From contig MNCI01003851.1 in NCBI GenBank assembly GCA_015680685.1, positions 609,211 to 673,210 of the forward strand: DNA of 64,000 nucleotides, read 5' to 3'. Made by a program: the position numbers and the translations under genes. A model generated the notes under the pieces. The model did not search any database and was not told the origin of the DNA. It was given only the letters and a program-made list of their open reading frames with translations. Numbering within the stretch: the stretch's first letter is position 1; the number at the start of each line of letters is the position of its first letter. Shown here piece by piece: positions 44,776 to 56,121 of the stretch. This stretch comes from Gnetum montanum. Taxonomy: Eukaryota; Streptophyta; Gnetopsida; Gnetales; Gnetaceae.

Positions 44776-47147
44776 TATACTGTTTGAAATTGTTGGCATA
44801 AGGCTGGAGGAAAAATGAATGCCGAAAGATCTCCGAAGAGATATAGATGACCCTGCCTTCGCGTGAGGGCAAGCTAGAAAAATGAAGGCAGAATGCCTTG
44901 GATGGTCTGCGTGTAGATCAAACAAGGACTTCCCCTAGCGTACGCTGTTGCGATGCACTAGGTTATATGTAAATGGATGCAAAATAAAGCGTAAATGAAC
45001 GTATGAAAGGTAAGATGAAAACAAAATGTAAAAAAAAGTAACAAAAATTGTAACAAATGTAAATGGCATAAATAGAGAACAATGGATGGCAAAATTGTAA
45101 CTATATGTATTGATTGATGATTACAAAAAAAGTGCACCGGTCATAACGTAGTTGCGGATTGATTGCAAGGCAGATGTTTAGCTCCAATGTGAAGGGTGCA
45201 CAGATGTTGGGACGTTGCAGGTTTCTGGTTGCAGGTGTGCAGTGTGACCAAAATTTCCCCAAGTGCTCAGCGTGACTAAGTTTGGGTAATGCCTAGTGTA
45301 TCAGATGATGATGATGTGATTCACCAACCATATGAATGATCAAAATTGCCAGCCCTCTAGATCTTGATGCCCCAAAATTTTGAACCTCTATTTAATGGAA
45401 AAATGGGGTATTTATAGGATTTTCGAGTGTGGGATTCAGATCTGGAGGAAGTTCTATGGATGCGGAGTGAGAGAAATGCAGATTGGGTGACAGGTATTTG
45501 CGTTTTGACTAGATGCACAATTTACAATGTATAGCGTACAGTGTGACCAATTCTTACACTGGCATGTGAAATCCATAGTGTAAGAGCTTGATACAATCAA
45601 AGAATATGAAATTTTCAAAGGAATGCCATCTTACAATAGAGAATTTGATCTTTGGCCTCTGGATCTGTGGTCTTGGTGTGCTCTGGCATGTCCTGATGTG
45701 CTATGGAATGTCCTACAAAAATGATGTATTTTGGGCCCATTTTCAATCTTTGAGACCTATTCCCAAGAGTGGACCTACATGCCTAGTGTTGATGGGGTCC
45801 TGCACATCAAACTTGAACTGATTTGGCCTTGGATTCATCTCTTTTTACTTGGTCACGCTGTGGTCATGCTGTGTAGCGTGACCTTAGCGTGACAAGTGGG
45901 AATGACACATTTTGAACCAAATTTGGATGTCTGATGCCTATTTCTTAAAGTCCAAATGCTGCTTGCTCTCCAAGGTGGTCTAGATGTTGAGTCTAAGTCC
46001 AACTTGATGCTATTTTGGTCATCTTTTGTTTGGTCACACTGTGGTCACACTATGCAGCATGACCTCAGCATGACCAAGTTAAAATGACACATTTGAAGCT
46101 CAAATATTGATTTTGTGAAGCCTGAGAGTTAGTACAGTTGTTGCCTATCCCCTGGGAATTGAGTTCATGTTGAAACTGGACCTAAAACTACTTGATGTGC
46201 CCTATTTTTTCTTGGTCACGCTATGGTAACGCTGTGTAGTATGACCTCAGCGTGACCAACTGAAAGTGCCATGTTTGAGGCCCAAATTTTGATTTTCTAG
46301 AGCCTGTGAACATGTACAATTGTTGCTTAGCTCTCAGGAGTTGAATCCATGTCAAAATTCTACTTGGAGGTGCCTGAATTAAGCTATTCTTTTTTGGTCA
46401 TGCTGTGGTCACGCTGTGCATCGTGACCTTAGCGTGACTAATCAAAAGTAGCTCAAAGCATGTGATTCTAAGCTCAAATGTTAAGGTTTCGAAGGCTGGG
46501 AGCTACAAGAGGCATCAGTGAAGCTCATGGAGGATCCTTGTGCTTGAATCTAGGCTGTTTGGACTTGATTTTGGGGCTCTAGAAGTTGGTCATGCTTTAC
46601 GCACGCTAGTCTTACGCTGGGCAGTGTGACCATAGCATGACCAAAGTGTATATAGCAAAAACCATGCATTTAAGCCTAAAACCCTAGATTTCGGATGCTG
46701 GGAGTTGAAGCAATCGCCTATGGACCCCAAGGGACTTTTCCTGTTTAATTGTGTGTCATTTCATGCTATTTTGGAGTCTCTCAAGTTTGGTCACGTTGTA
46801 CTCATGTTGGGCAGCGACATGACTTAGCTTAAGTCCTGTCTAAAAGTGCTAGGTCAAAATTTTATGGTGTTTTCATTAGCCCTTCGTTGTTGATGCCTGG
46901 AGGAATCCACCTGAGAGGCATCGACAAAGAAGTAGAAAACACCACGAGCAACTTGGCATCAAGCACTTTCTGTCAAGCACTTGGTTGAATGTCATCGCAC
47001 CTTGTTCAGAAGTACATTGGATCGAGAAATGATGTTTTGAGATGCACGAGAAGTAGGTTGTAATTGTGGGATCAAGGATTGATCAAGGGATTATTTTTTT
47101 TAACTATGGGGGGGATGCTCTTGTGAACAAGTCATGTTGGTCCTTGT
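44776..47147 (-). repeat. LTR-like unit A of a tandem pair, 2.4 kb, with palindromic U3 array
   Basis: It shares its whole order with unit B directly to the right. On the minus strand it would end near CAATTTCAAACAGTATA. A TATA box lies about 630 bp before that end, and a U3 region upstream of it has five or six copies of a palindromic word at about 185-bp spacing (about 45852, 46030, 46215, 46397, 46589, 46789). The end region resembles the LTR end at 62500-62821, which is followed by a primer-binding site. That identifies the units as LTRs. The internal region they belonged to is most likely the Tat-type element on the right. Confidence 0.7.
45409..45416 (-). promoter_or_regulatory. TATA box in unit A
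   Basis: The minus strand reads CCTATAAATACCCC, a textbook plant TATA box. The same element sits at the matching place in unit B and, as TATAAAA, in the LTR near 62.2 kb. Confidence 0.7.
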
Positions 47148-49582
47148 TGTATTGTTCGAAATCGTTGGCGTGAGGCTGGAATGAAATGGATGCCGAGAGA
47201 TCTATGGAAGAAACAATAAGACCCCACCTTTGTATGAGGAGGAGCTAGAAATAAGCAAAGATGGAGTGCCTTGAATGGTATGCACACAGATCAAACAAGG
47301 ACTTCCCCTAACGTATGCTATCACAATGCGCTGGGTTATACGTAAACGGATGCAAACGAATGCATAAATGCATGAAATGTGAAACGAAATCAGAACATAA
47401 ATAGGGATAAGAAATTGTAATAAATGTAAATGGCATAAATAGAGAAAAATGGATGGAAAAGTTGCAGTTATATGTATTGATGGACAAGTACAAAAAAAAG
47501 AGGTGCACCGATCAGAACGTAGTTGTAGATTGATCATAAGGCGGTCGTTTAGCCCGAATGTAAAGAGTGTATAGATGTTGGGAGATTGTAAGTTTTTGGT
47601 TGCAAGTGTGCAACATGACCAAAATCACCCCAAACACTCAGCGCAACTAAGTCTGGGTAATGCCCAATCGTGCCAGATAATGATGATCCAATTTGCCAAC
47701 TCTCTAGATTTTGATGTCCCAAAATTGCCAACCCCCTTTAAATGGAAAAAAGGGTATTTATAGGGTTTTCAAGTGTGGGATTCGGATATGGAGGATAATC
47801 TATGACCATGAGATGCGAAACATGTGGATCATATGACAGGTGTGTGTGTTGACCAGATGCACGATATGATACAATGTACAGCGTACAACATGACCATCAT
47901 GTGACAGGTGTGTGTGTTGGCCAGATGCACGATATGATACAATGTACAACGTACAGCATGACCAAGTCTTATGCTGGCATGTGGAATCCACAACTTAAGA
48001 GATTGTCATGCTCAAAGAATAATAAAAAGGAATTTACAAAATAATGCCCTGTTACAACAGAGAATTTTGTCTCTGACCTTATGAAATTATGGTCTGGCAT
48101 GTCCTAGCATCTTGGTGCTAGCATCCCGCATCCAGCGTGTGAGCATCCAGCATATGAAATAAAAAAGATGAACTTGGAGCCCATTTTTGACCTCTGAAGC
48201 ATGTTCCAAGAGTGGATCTGGATGCCTAAGGTCCATAGGGTGCTGTATGTCAGATTTTGGCTCATCCGGAGGCTATTTTGGCCCTATTTTGGTTGGTTAT
48301 GCTGTGGTCACATTGTGTAGCGTGACCAAGTGTTCATGCTTTGTTTTGAACTAATTCTTGGATGCCGATCCCCTTTTTTTGATGCCTTACTACTGTTGAT
48401 TCTCCAGGGTGGTCTGGGTGTTGATTTTGAGTTCGTTTTGGCTCTGTTTTGGGCCTGTTTAGCTTGGTCACACTGGGTTACGCTATGCAACGTGACCTCA
48501 GCATGACTAACTAAAAATGCATCATTTCAAACCTAAATTTGGATTTTTAGGAGCTTGTGAGCAAGTAGAATTATTTCCTATCCCTTGGGAATGTAGTCCA
48601 TGATGAAAACTTGCCCAAAATTGCCTGATTTTGGCTGTTTTGGGTTGGTCACGCTGTGGTCACGATGTGCAGCATGACCAAAGTGTGACACCAGCGTGAA
48701 CAACTGAAAATTTCATGTTTGAGGCCCAAACCTTGATTTTCTGAAACCTGTAGATATGTACAGATGTTGCCTAGCTCTTGGGGGTTAAAACCATGTTGAA
48801 ACTTTTCCTGGAGGTGCTTGAATTGAGCTGTTCTAGCTTGGTCATGTTATGGTCATGTTTTGTAGCGTGACCTCAACATGACCAACTAAGGATGACCCAA
48901 AACATGTGATTTTGGGGTTGAATCTCGAAATTCTGAAGGCTGGGAGCTGTAGGGGGCACCGATTAAGCTACAGAGGATCTATGTTCTCACATTTGGGCTA
49001 TTTGGACCTGATTTTGGGGCTTTAGAAATTGTTCATGTTGTACACACACAGGTCATACACTAGGCAGCGTGACCAAAGTGTGTGTGACCAAACTTGCACT
49101 TTTTGGGGCTGAAACTATTGTTTCTTGATGCTGAGACTTACGGTAATCATCTGTGGGCCCTTGGGGAACCTTGATTGCTCCATTTTATGTCATTTCATGA
49201 TGTTTTGGATGCTTTCAAGTTTGGTCATGCTGTACTCATTTTGGGCAGCAGGATGACTTAGCTTGAGCCCTATCTAAAAGTGTTAGGCAAACATTTTGTG
49301 GTGTTTCATTGGTCCCTCTTTGTTGATGCTTGGAGGAGTTCACCTAAGAGGTGTTGACAAACAAGTATAAAATATCACAAGCAACTTAGCATCCAGCACT
49401 GTCCATTGGGAACCTAGCCAGATGTCATCGCACCGTGTTCAGAAGTACATTAGATTGGGGAATGAAATTTTGAGATGCATGGGAAGAAGGTTGTAACTGT
49501 GGGATCGGGGTTTGATCAAGGGATTATTTTGTTTAACGGTGGTAGAGGAATGCTCTTGTGAACAAGTCATGTTGGTCTGTGT
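47148..49582 (-). repeat. LTR-like unit B of a tandem pair, 2.4 kb, with palindromic U3 array
   Basis: Direct tandem copy of unit A, starting TGTATTGTTCGAAATCG on the plus strand and ending ...AAGTCATGTTGGTCTGTGT. Palindromic words recur at about 48295, 48466, 48646, 48840, 49030 and 49222. Position 47,880-47,960 holds an extra local duplication (GTGACAGGTGTGTGTGTTG phrase twice). The unit is diverged from A by many single changes, many of them CG to TG or CA. Open minus-strand frames at 47202-47537 are not supported as genes. Confidence 0.7.
47755..47762 (-). promoter_or_regulatory. TATA box in unit B
   Basis: The minus strand reads CCCTATAAATACCC, at about 607 bp before the unit end, matching the spacing in unit A. 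Confidence 0.7.
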
Positions 49583-49856
49583 TGACAGCTAGTATCTAGC
49601 GGACTTGGGACCAAGGCATGGGAGGTGCGTTCTTTGGAGAAACGAGACTCCTAGAGAGTGTTTACGAGGCCTGTTGTAAATAGCCAAAGCCATACGGTGA
49701 TGTGCAAAGTTGTTTCTTTGAGACATAAGTGTAACTATTTTTTTTCAAGATAATTGCCTTCTCGCTTGGGGCTTGTATGAGAATGGCCAATAGGCTTTTG
49801 TTTATGGTGTCAATTGGGTCATGAAGACCGTTTCTATTCATTTTGCTCTTTGACCT

Positions 49857-49948
49857 TTTTGTTTTCTTTTCCTTTCTTTTTTTTTCTTTCTTTTGTTTTT
49901 TTTCTTTGTTTTGTCTTTCTTTTTCTTTTATTTTTATTTTTATTTTCG
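49857..49948 (-). repeat. Polypyrimidine/polypurine tract
   Basis: About 90 bp of T and C with few G on the plus strand, purine-rich on the minus strand. It could be an expanded polypurine tract, but it sits about 275 bp from the LTR-like unit, so a simple-sequence expansion is as likely. Confidence 0.7.
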
Positions 49949-50499
49949 GTCTTTTTGAAAGAGCCTACTATTTGTGCTTTGCGCATGTTCGAGCGCTTAC
50001 ATTTGTATCGTGTACCATGTATTGTGTTTGGCGTTGCAACTACTTAGAGGATCACAGTGTGCAACAATATATCAAGGGCTTTGGGGGAATAGAATGTGTC
50101 TAGGGGATGCAATTGAGTAAGGAAGGAAGAACATGTTGGGGAATAAGGGATGCATCGGGAATAGGGAATGTACTCATGAGCAGGTTGATTAACCCAGTTA
50201 CGTGCATTAGGAACAATGTGGTACCTTGTCACTGTGATGAAGTGCATCCGTGCGCAAACACCTCAGAGTATCATCCTACAAACACAACTCCAAGAGGATA
50301 AGAAAACCACAAGTGAGTTAGTCTAAACAATTTAAACATGAATACAGCCAATGGTATGGAGGCGCCGTGTTAAACTTCAAGCAAACAAAACAAGCAGCAT
50401 CAAAGTCATCAGAGTCCATGTGGTGAATCATGCAGTAGGTTTTATATGAAGACCAGTCATTGATTGTGGCTATAGATCAGTGGGCCAGTGATGTTGTTG

Positions 50500-50845
50500 C
50501 TAGTATATAGTCTTAGCAGACTGTCATGGATTAGTTTTACGGCATAACCCTTTGGACGTTGCTAGTTTAGCATCATAGCGGACAGTGTAGTGCTAGTTTA
50601 TAGTCATGGCAGACTATGAAGAGGCATGCTAGTTTATAGTCTTAGTGGACTCTGGTAGATAAGTGTGGTAGTTTATTGTCATGCTGGACGGAACTGTGTG
50701 GCATCAGTTTACCATCATGATCCGAGGACAAGTCTGTGGTATTAGTTTCTCGTCATGATGCCAGGACGTTCTGTGGTGCTAGTTTTAAGTCATAGCTTCA
50801 GGACGTTTTGTGGTATTAGTTTTAGGTTGTGATGCCAAGATTGGA
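50500..50845. repeat. Imperfect tandem repeat, about 37-bp unit, eight or more units
   Basis: Units start TAGTTT and share the pattern TAGTTTa-x-GTCAT followed by GGAC at variable spacing, for example TAGTTTATAGTCATGGCAGAC and TAGTTTCTCGTCATGATGCC. The period is near 37 bp but varies. The same pattern with a 27-bp period is seen at 60825-61094. Tandem repeats in this location are known for Tat/Ogre-group elements. Confidence 0.75.
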
Positions 50846-50879
50846 ACGTACCTTAAGCTCATCAAACATAGAATGGTTT

Positions 50880-52025
50880 TAGGTACATATGATTTGTAGG
50901 GTTGGTGAACTTGTTTCCGTCCATGTCGGTAAGTTCGAATGCCCCATTGTCGTATATCTTTGTGACCAGGTAAGGCCCTTCCCAGTTGGTTGAGAATTTG
51001 TCCAGGTGGTCACGGACCATCTTGAGAACAAGGTCACCTTCTTTGATTGGACGCTTGTGTACATCGTGTTGATGTCACTATTGTTGCTACTTTTGGTACC
51101 ATTCGATTTGATCCAATGTGCATGTACGTTCCTCCTCCACTGAGTCAAGGTCAACAATGCATAATTCATCATTTTGACATTTGTCAAGGAGTCCAGAGAG
51201 AGTGATCCACAATGAGGGTACCTACAATTCCAAAGGTAAAACAGCTTTTGATCCATAAATAAGACTGTAGGGTTTTTTACCTGTGGATGTTCAATGCGTC
51301 GTTCGATATGCCCATAGCACGTAAACTAGTTATTCATGCCATTTTATTTTCCTTTGATGAAGCATTTTCTTGAGCACCATGATGAAAGTTTTATTCATGG
51401 ACTCTCCTTGACCATTGCTTTGTGGGTAGTATGTTGACGAGAACGAGTGTTTGATTCCTAGGCTCTCACAGAATTTTTTGGTCTCGACACTGTTGAATTG
51501 TGGCCCGTTATCAGTGATTATGATCATCGAGATGCCAAAACAAGTTACAATGTTTTCGAGTATGAAATTGCACACTTTTTTGGATGTGCTCTTCCTAAGA
51601 GGGATAGCTTCTACCCATTTTGTGAAGTATTCAGTTGTGGTGATGATGAAGCTATGCCCTGCCGAAGATGGTGGAGTTATCAGTCCAATGATGTCTAATC
51701 CCCATTTCTAGAAAGGCCATGTAATTTGTGATGTATGAAACTCACTCGGTGATGCATGTATTAAATTACCATGTGTTTGACAGATGTTGCATGTTTTTAC
51801 TTTGGAGAAACAATCGTACTCCATGTGTGACCAATAATAGCCTAAATTTCTGATTTTCGTTGCCATTGCCTTAGGCGCTATGTGTCCTCTGCAAAGTCCT
51901 TCATGAACTTGCTCCATGATTATATGACCATCGATACTACTAACACAGACCAACAAAATACCTTCATAAGATCTTTGACATAACGTGTCTCCTATTAGTG
52001 CATATTGTCGAAAACGTTTTTGCAC
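50880..52025 (-). pseudogene. Integrase of the Tat-type element
   Basis: The zinc-binding region (51708-52025) has VHEGLCRGHIAPKAMATKI, LGYYW and CNICQTHGNLIH, so both histidines and cysteines are kept. The core keeps all three catalytic residues: WGLDII, IIITDNGPQF and YYPQSNGQGESMNKTF. One TAG lies before WGLD. The C-terminal part, in a shifted frame, reads LVLKMVRDHLDKF, NWEGPYLVTKIYDNGAF and NHMYLK, as in intact Tat integrases. This is the only integrase in the window with an unbroken DDE set. Confidence 0.85.
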
Positions 52026-52031
52026 CTCGTC

Positions 52032-53110
52032 CTATTGAGTATTCGTTAGATGTTGTGGCGGTTCACCACGTAGGAGGTACTCTTTTATGTCATCATACCA
52101 TTCTACTGCATGTGTAGTGCTAATGAATGCAATAGGTGTGTCATCGGGAGTGTCGGTTATGGGCTTGGCATAATTCATTATGAAACTAGGCAACGCATGA
52201 AACATGTTAGGTGTCATGTTTAAGGCTAGTGTTGCAAGTGCATCTGTGATGGTATTTTCATTCCTGGGAACATGTTGCATTTCTATTTTTGTTAACTGTT
52301 TCATTAAGTTCTTAGTTAAGTCACTGTATAGTTGTAAATGTGAAGCCTTCCATGAAAATACATCCGTGACTTGATTGATTACCAGTTGTGAATCACCTTG
52401 AACTACGAGTCATGTGATCCCTGAAGCTAGTGCTACCAAAAGTTCTCTAAGAAGACCTTCGTACTTCGCCACGTTGTTGGTACAAGGGAAGTTTAGTCGA
52501 TAGGCAAAGGGTCGAATCTCTCTAGAGGGGTAAGTTATAATGGCTGCAGTACTTCCTCCTCGGGAGGTTGACGCTCTGTCAAAGTATAAGATTGCATTGT
52601 AGTTGTCAGGCACAATGTCTATGGTGTTCACGTTCTCATCAAGGAAGTCGAGATAGATTGTTGTTTGGTCTTGTATTAGTGAGGTAGTCATTTGATTGAC
52701 TATTGCTTGACCTTTCGTGGAAGATTGAGCTATGTAGCGTAGGTCAAACTCAGCAATCATTACCTTCCATCTAGCTATCCTGCTTGATTCATAGATGTTA
52801 TTGGTGATAGCCCTGAGTACATTTTCTTTACAAATGATGTTGACTTGGTTACGTAAGAGATAATGTCACCACTTTTTCAAGGAAAAGATAAGGGTCAAAC
52901 ATGACCTCTCCACATCATTGTATCTCTTTTCGTGGGCCACTAAGGCATGTCTTAGGTAGTAAATAGGGATTTCGGTTCCATCTTCTCATTTCTGATAAAG
53001 CATGGATGCGATAGATGAATCCGATGTTGCAAGGTAAATATAGAAGGGCTTGTTGTTTTGTGGAGGATAAACCATCGGTAGTTGAGCTAATACCGTTTTG
53101 ATGTTTTCAA
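52032..53110 (-). pseudogene. Dual RNase H region of the Tat-type element
   Basis: Nearest to RT, a Ty3-type RNase H has FYIYLATSDSSIASMLYQ. Further on, EFDLRYIAQSSTKGQAIVNQ leads to the second, archaeal-type RNase H: AILYFDRASTSRGGSTAAII, then LNFPCTNNVAKYEGLLREL, and finally EMQHVPRNENTITDALATLA (52032-52304). The first of these keeps the aspartate of Y-F-D-x-A-S, and glutamate (AKYEGLL) and aspartate (TDALA) follow. Stops are TAG and TGA, including two TGA where arginine is expected. Confidence 0.85.
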
Positions 53111-53117
53111 AAGCTTC

Positions 53118-54338
53118 CTAGCATTTTTGGGTCCATTGAAAATGGACATTTTTGTGCAACAAATGCTGCATGGGTCTCAACTTGTCTGTCAATTTTTCAA
53201 TGAAGTGCCTAATAAATTGTAATCTACCTTGTAGAATGCGTAGTTCAGTAAGGTTGCTAGGTGGTTTCAAATTTGTGATTGCTTTAACCTTATCGAGATC
53301 TACTCGTATCCCTGTTCTAGATACTATGAATTTGAGCAATTTTCCTATTTTGACTCCAAAGACACATTTCTTTGGGTTAAGTTTGAGCTCATACTTGAGA
53401 TAACGTTTAAGTACCAAGTATAAATCATTAATGTGTTGCTCAGTTGTTTTTGACTTAACCACGATGTCGTCTACATAATCATTGAGTGAATTAAGCATAT
53501 AATCACTAAAGATGTAAGTCATTGCTCGCTGATATGTAGCACCGACATTTTTTAGACCGAATGACATCATTGTATAATAGAATGTGCCCCATGGTGTCAT
53601 GAAGGTTGTCTTGAGTTGATCTTCTAGGTTGATCCTAATCTGGTTGTATCTAGAGAATCCATCCATAAAGGACAACAATGCATGTCTGGTAGTTGAATCA
53701 ACAAGTTGATCAATACCGGGTAGGAGGAAGTCATCTTTTATGGTTGCTATGTTAAGGTCACGAAAGTCAATGCATAGGCAAATGATCCCATTCTTCTTTG
53801 GGACTACAACCATGTTGGATACCCAATTGGCGTAGTTAATAGCTTGGATGAAACCAGCCTAGTAAAGTTTCGTGATTTCATTACGAACTGCTAGTGCTAC
53901 CTCAGGTCTAACCTTTCGTGCTTTTTGTTTCACTGGTATGAGTTTTGGGTCAAGGATGATGTTATGCTGGACTATTTGAGGGTCTAGTCCTGACATATCA
54001 ATATAAGACCAAGAGAATGCTTTCATGTTATCTTTCAGCACTTGAGCTATGTCACTGGCCAGTTGTGAACCTAATAGAGTACTCAGTTTTAATATTTTAA
54101 CTTTGCCATCGAACATAGTAATGGGGACTTCGGCGAGGGGATCTTCGGTGATATTATCGACCTCTAAGTCTAGAGTTTTCATCATTCCTTTAAAGCAATC
54201 AGTTGTATCTTGTGTTGATGCTACGAAATTGTCATAAGCTGATGAGTCTAGATCGATGGACTCTAGGTTAATCTCTCTTTTGATGGCTCCATGTGGTCCA
54301 TTGATAGACAACATTGCAAAGAGGTTCTTGATATCCAT
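53118..54338 (-). pseudogene. Reverse transcriptase of the Tat-type element
   Basis: Two long open pieces, 53859-54338 and 53118-53813, are separated by a single TAG at about 53,856. The first has AFSWSYIDMSGLDPQIVQHN and PVKQKARKVRPEVALAVRNE, the Tat pre-RT segment. The second has MVVVPKKNGIICLCIDFRDL, LPGIDQLVD, MSFGLKNVGATYQRAM, then YVDDIVVKSK, the intact catalytic YVDD box, and KLNPKKCVFGVKIGKLLKF. Only the stop and the missing gag show that this copy is not active. Confidence 0.9.
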
Positions 54339-54530
54339 GTGTTTATCCCTACCAATTTAAACCGAGAGCACCGTGAGCAAGGTTTTCTTGACAGACGAGT
54401 TGCTAAGTATAGATTACCTTTGTTTAATTTATGTTCTAATGAGATTATGTAACGTGGGGGTAGTTTAATGTCATACCAAGACCGCATGATAGTTTTAGGC
54501 CTTACTGGGCAAGTGGTATTCATTTTCTTG
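54339..54530 (-). pseudogene. End of the protease region, Tat-type element
   Basis: The frame 54263-54523 reads IKLPPRYIISLEHKLNKGNL near its start, fitting the segment between protease and RT. The active-site part of the protease and all of gag are missing to the right. The sequence right of 54,530 is unrelated repeat. Confidence 0.5.
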
Positions 54531-54747
54531 TGGGGAACAATAATTTTGTGAGTTTTATGGTTTTATGAATTTTTGGTCTTTTCATTTTGTGTTATTTTGA
54601 TGATCAGGCTAAATTAGCCAAAGGACACAAGAATGAGAAAGAAAAATAAGCATAAAATAAGGCAGGTACTTTGGACAGTGGGTTTTGAAAAAAGTAGAAA
54701 AAAATAGAAGGGATTTAAAAGGTATAGGACACACGTTATTCTGGTAA

Positions 54748-54853
54748 GCGTTAGGGTATGAGATGAGTGTGACCAGGGAGTGTGGTATCTTTTATTCAAT
54801 GCGTTAGGGTATGAGATGAGTGCGACTAGGGAGTGTGGTATCTTTTATTCAAT
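54748..54853. repeat. Tandem duplication, 53-bp unit
   Basis: Two copies, 54748-54800 and 54801-54853, nearly identical (GCGTTAGGGTATGAGATGAG ...). The differences are transitions, consistent with a recent origin. Confidence 0.9.
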
Positions 54854-55651
54854 GCAGCATGAACAACGAGAAGTAAAGGTAGCGTGAGCAAGAGGGATCA
54901 GTAGCGTGAGAAACAAGAAGTAAAGGTAGCGTGCAACTAGGCTAGGTGGATAGCGTGCAACTGGGCGAGGTGGGGTAGTGTGAGGAACAACGATGAAGGG
55001 AAGAGTAGCAACGAACTAGCGGAAGGGGAAGAAGCAAGCCTGTTTATTGTTCACGGAGGAGAGAAAAAAACTACTTCAATGCCTTCCCCAACCCAAAATA
55101 TCATCATGGCCAGGGACTCTGCGCAGGTATGTCTTCGTTCCTTGGCATTCGATTGGAGTCCAAGCACAGCGTGAGCCATTAGGGCTACCGTTTTTGATAC
55201 GTTTCGTAGTAAAAATCTTTGCTGGATTCTGGGGTTTGCAGTTTTCTCCTGTGCATTTTCTGGCATCAGGGATGTTGGTGGGGTTTTGAGTTTCACAATT
55301 TTTTTTCTAATTGCTGTGTGATGCCCTGCGTAAGAGGATTAGACCTAGGGCCTACTCAACGTGGTCACCCAGGGTACGCCATGACATGAGCAAATCAAGG
55401 CATGTCTTAGCGTGAGGGAAGGGGGAATGCCTCATCGTAACTGATGAGGAGAATCCTTCAGTGTAAGTTGTATGCAGGGGAATGCTTCAACATAACTAAT
55501 GAGGGGAATGCCTCAGCGTGAGTTGGATGCAGGGTGAGGATTCCCAGAGTGCAAGACAAAGGCACGGGCTAGGTGCTGAGGGCCTGAACATGAATGGACA
55601 AAGAGGAGCGATCTTTATGCCCAGGGAAGCTATGATTTTTGGGCATTTTTT

Positions 55652-55935
55652 TGGCGTGCACGTTGCAGGAACTACAATTTGTCATGCATTTTTTTTCCTG
55701 GGCAGGAGCATTGCAGGAACTGCGATTTTTCATGCGTTTTTTTCTTGGGCGTGAGCGTTGCAGGAACTGCGATTTTTCATGCATTTTTTTCCTGGGCGTG
55801 AGCGTTGCAGCAACTGCGATTTTTCATGTGTTTTTTTCCCGGGCGTGAGCATTGTAGGAATTGTGATTTTTCATGCACTTTTTTTCCTAGGCATAAGCAT
55901 TGAAGGAACTGCGATTTTTTTGTGCATTTTTTGCC
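55652..55935. repeat. Minisatellite, about 48-bp unit, six units
   Basis: Units start at about 55652, 55701, 55748, 55794, 55842 and 55890. Each runs GGCGTGAGCGTTGCAGGAAC, then a TGCGATTTTTCATGC-like phrase and a T run. Unit length is 46-49 bp. Plus-strand frames through it merely translate the repeat. Confidence 0.9.
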
Positions 55936-56121
55936 TAGGCATGAGTTACCCAGGAAGGCTGATTTTCATGTCTAGTTCAAAACTGCAATTTTGTCAGGGG
56001 AAAAACTACAATTTTTTGTCTGGGGCGAAACTACAATTTGTTTTGTCTGGGTGTGACATAAATGCACTACACGTAATTTTTGTATTTCACGCAAATTAGG
56101 ATTTAACTATTGAGGCAAGGG

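Larger units (their letters stand above)
49583..50879 (-). other. Region between Tat pol and the LTR-like units (probable 3' untranslated region)
   Basis: No gene. Reading on the minus strand it follows integrase and precedes the LTR-like unit B, so it is the expected 3' hypervariable region of a Tat-type element. It holds an imperfect tandem repeat (50500-50845) and a long purine tract on the minus strand (49857-49948). Open frames such as 49814-50047 are translations of the simple tract and are not genes. Confidence 0.55.
50880..54530 (-). mobile_element. Tat-type Ty3/gypsy pol, minus strand, best preserved in the window
   Basis: On the minus strand: protease end, RT, a Ty3 RNase H, a second archaeal-type RNase H, then integrase with an extended C-terminus. 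The second RNase H is the hallmark of the Tat group. Gag and most of the protease are absent from the sequence to the right. Long open pieces are interrupted mostly by single TAG or TGA codons, so decay is young compared with the left half of the window. The LTR-like units A and B are probably its 3' LTRs. Confidence 0.85.
54540..56121. other. Repeat-rich non-coding stretch
   Basis: No gene. It lies between the truncated Tat pol and the spliced gene. The words AGCGTGAG and AGCGTGCAAC recur (54885-54975, 55400-55530), and two minisatellites are listed separately. Many overlapping frames arise from the repeats and are not genes. Confidence 0.6.

Noticed and set aside
47880-47960. Possible tRNA or other small RNA gene near the repeated GTGTGTGTTG phrase
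   Set aside because: No A or B box and no cloverleaf could be seen; it is a short internal duplication in the LTR-like unit.
49814-50103. F/L-rich frames that look like membrane proteins
   Set aside because: They are translations of a long T/C tract.
55518-56099. Several overlapping frames with repeated FFLG or CNCDF segments
   Set aside because: They translate the 48-bp minisatellite; both strands are open because of the repeat.
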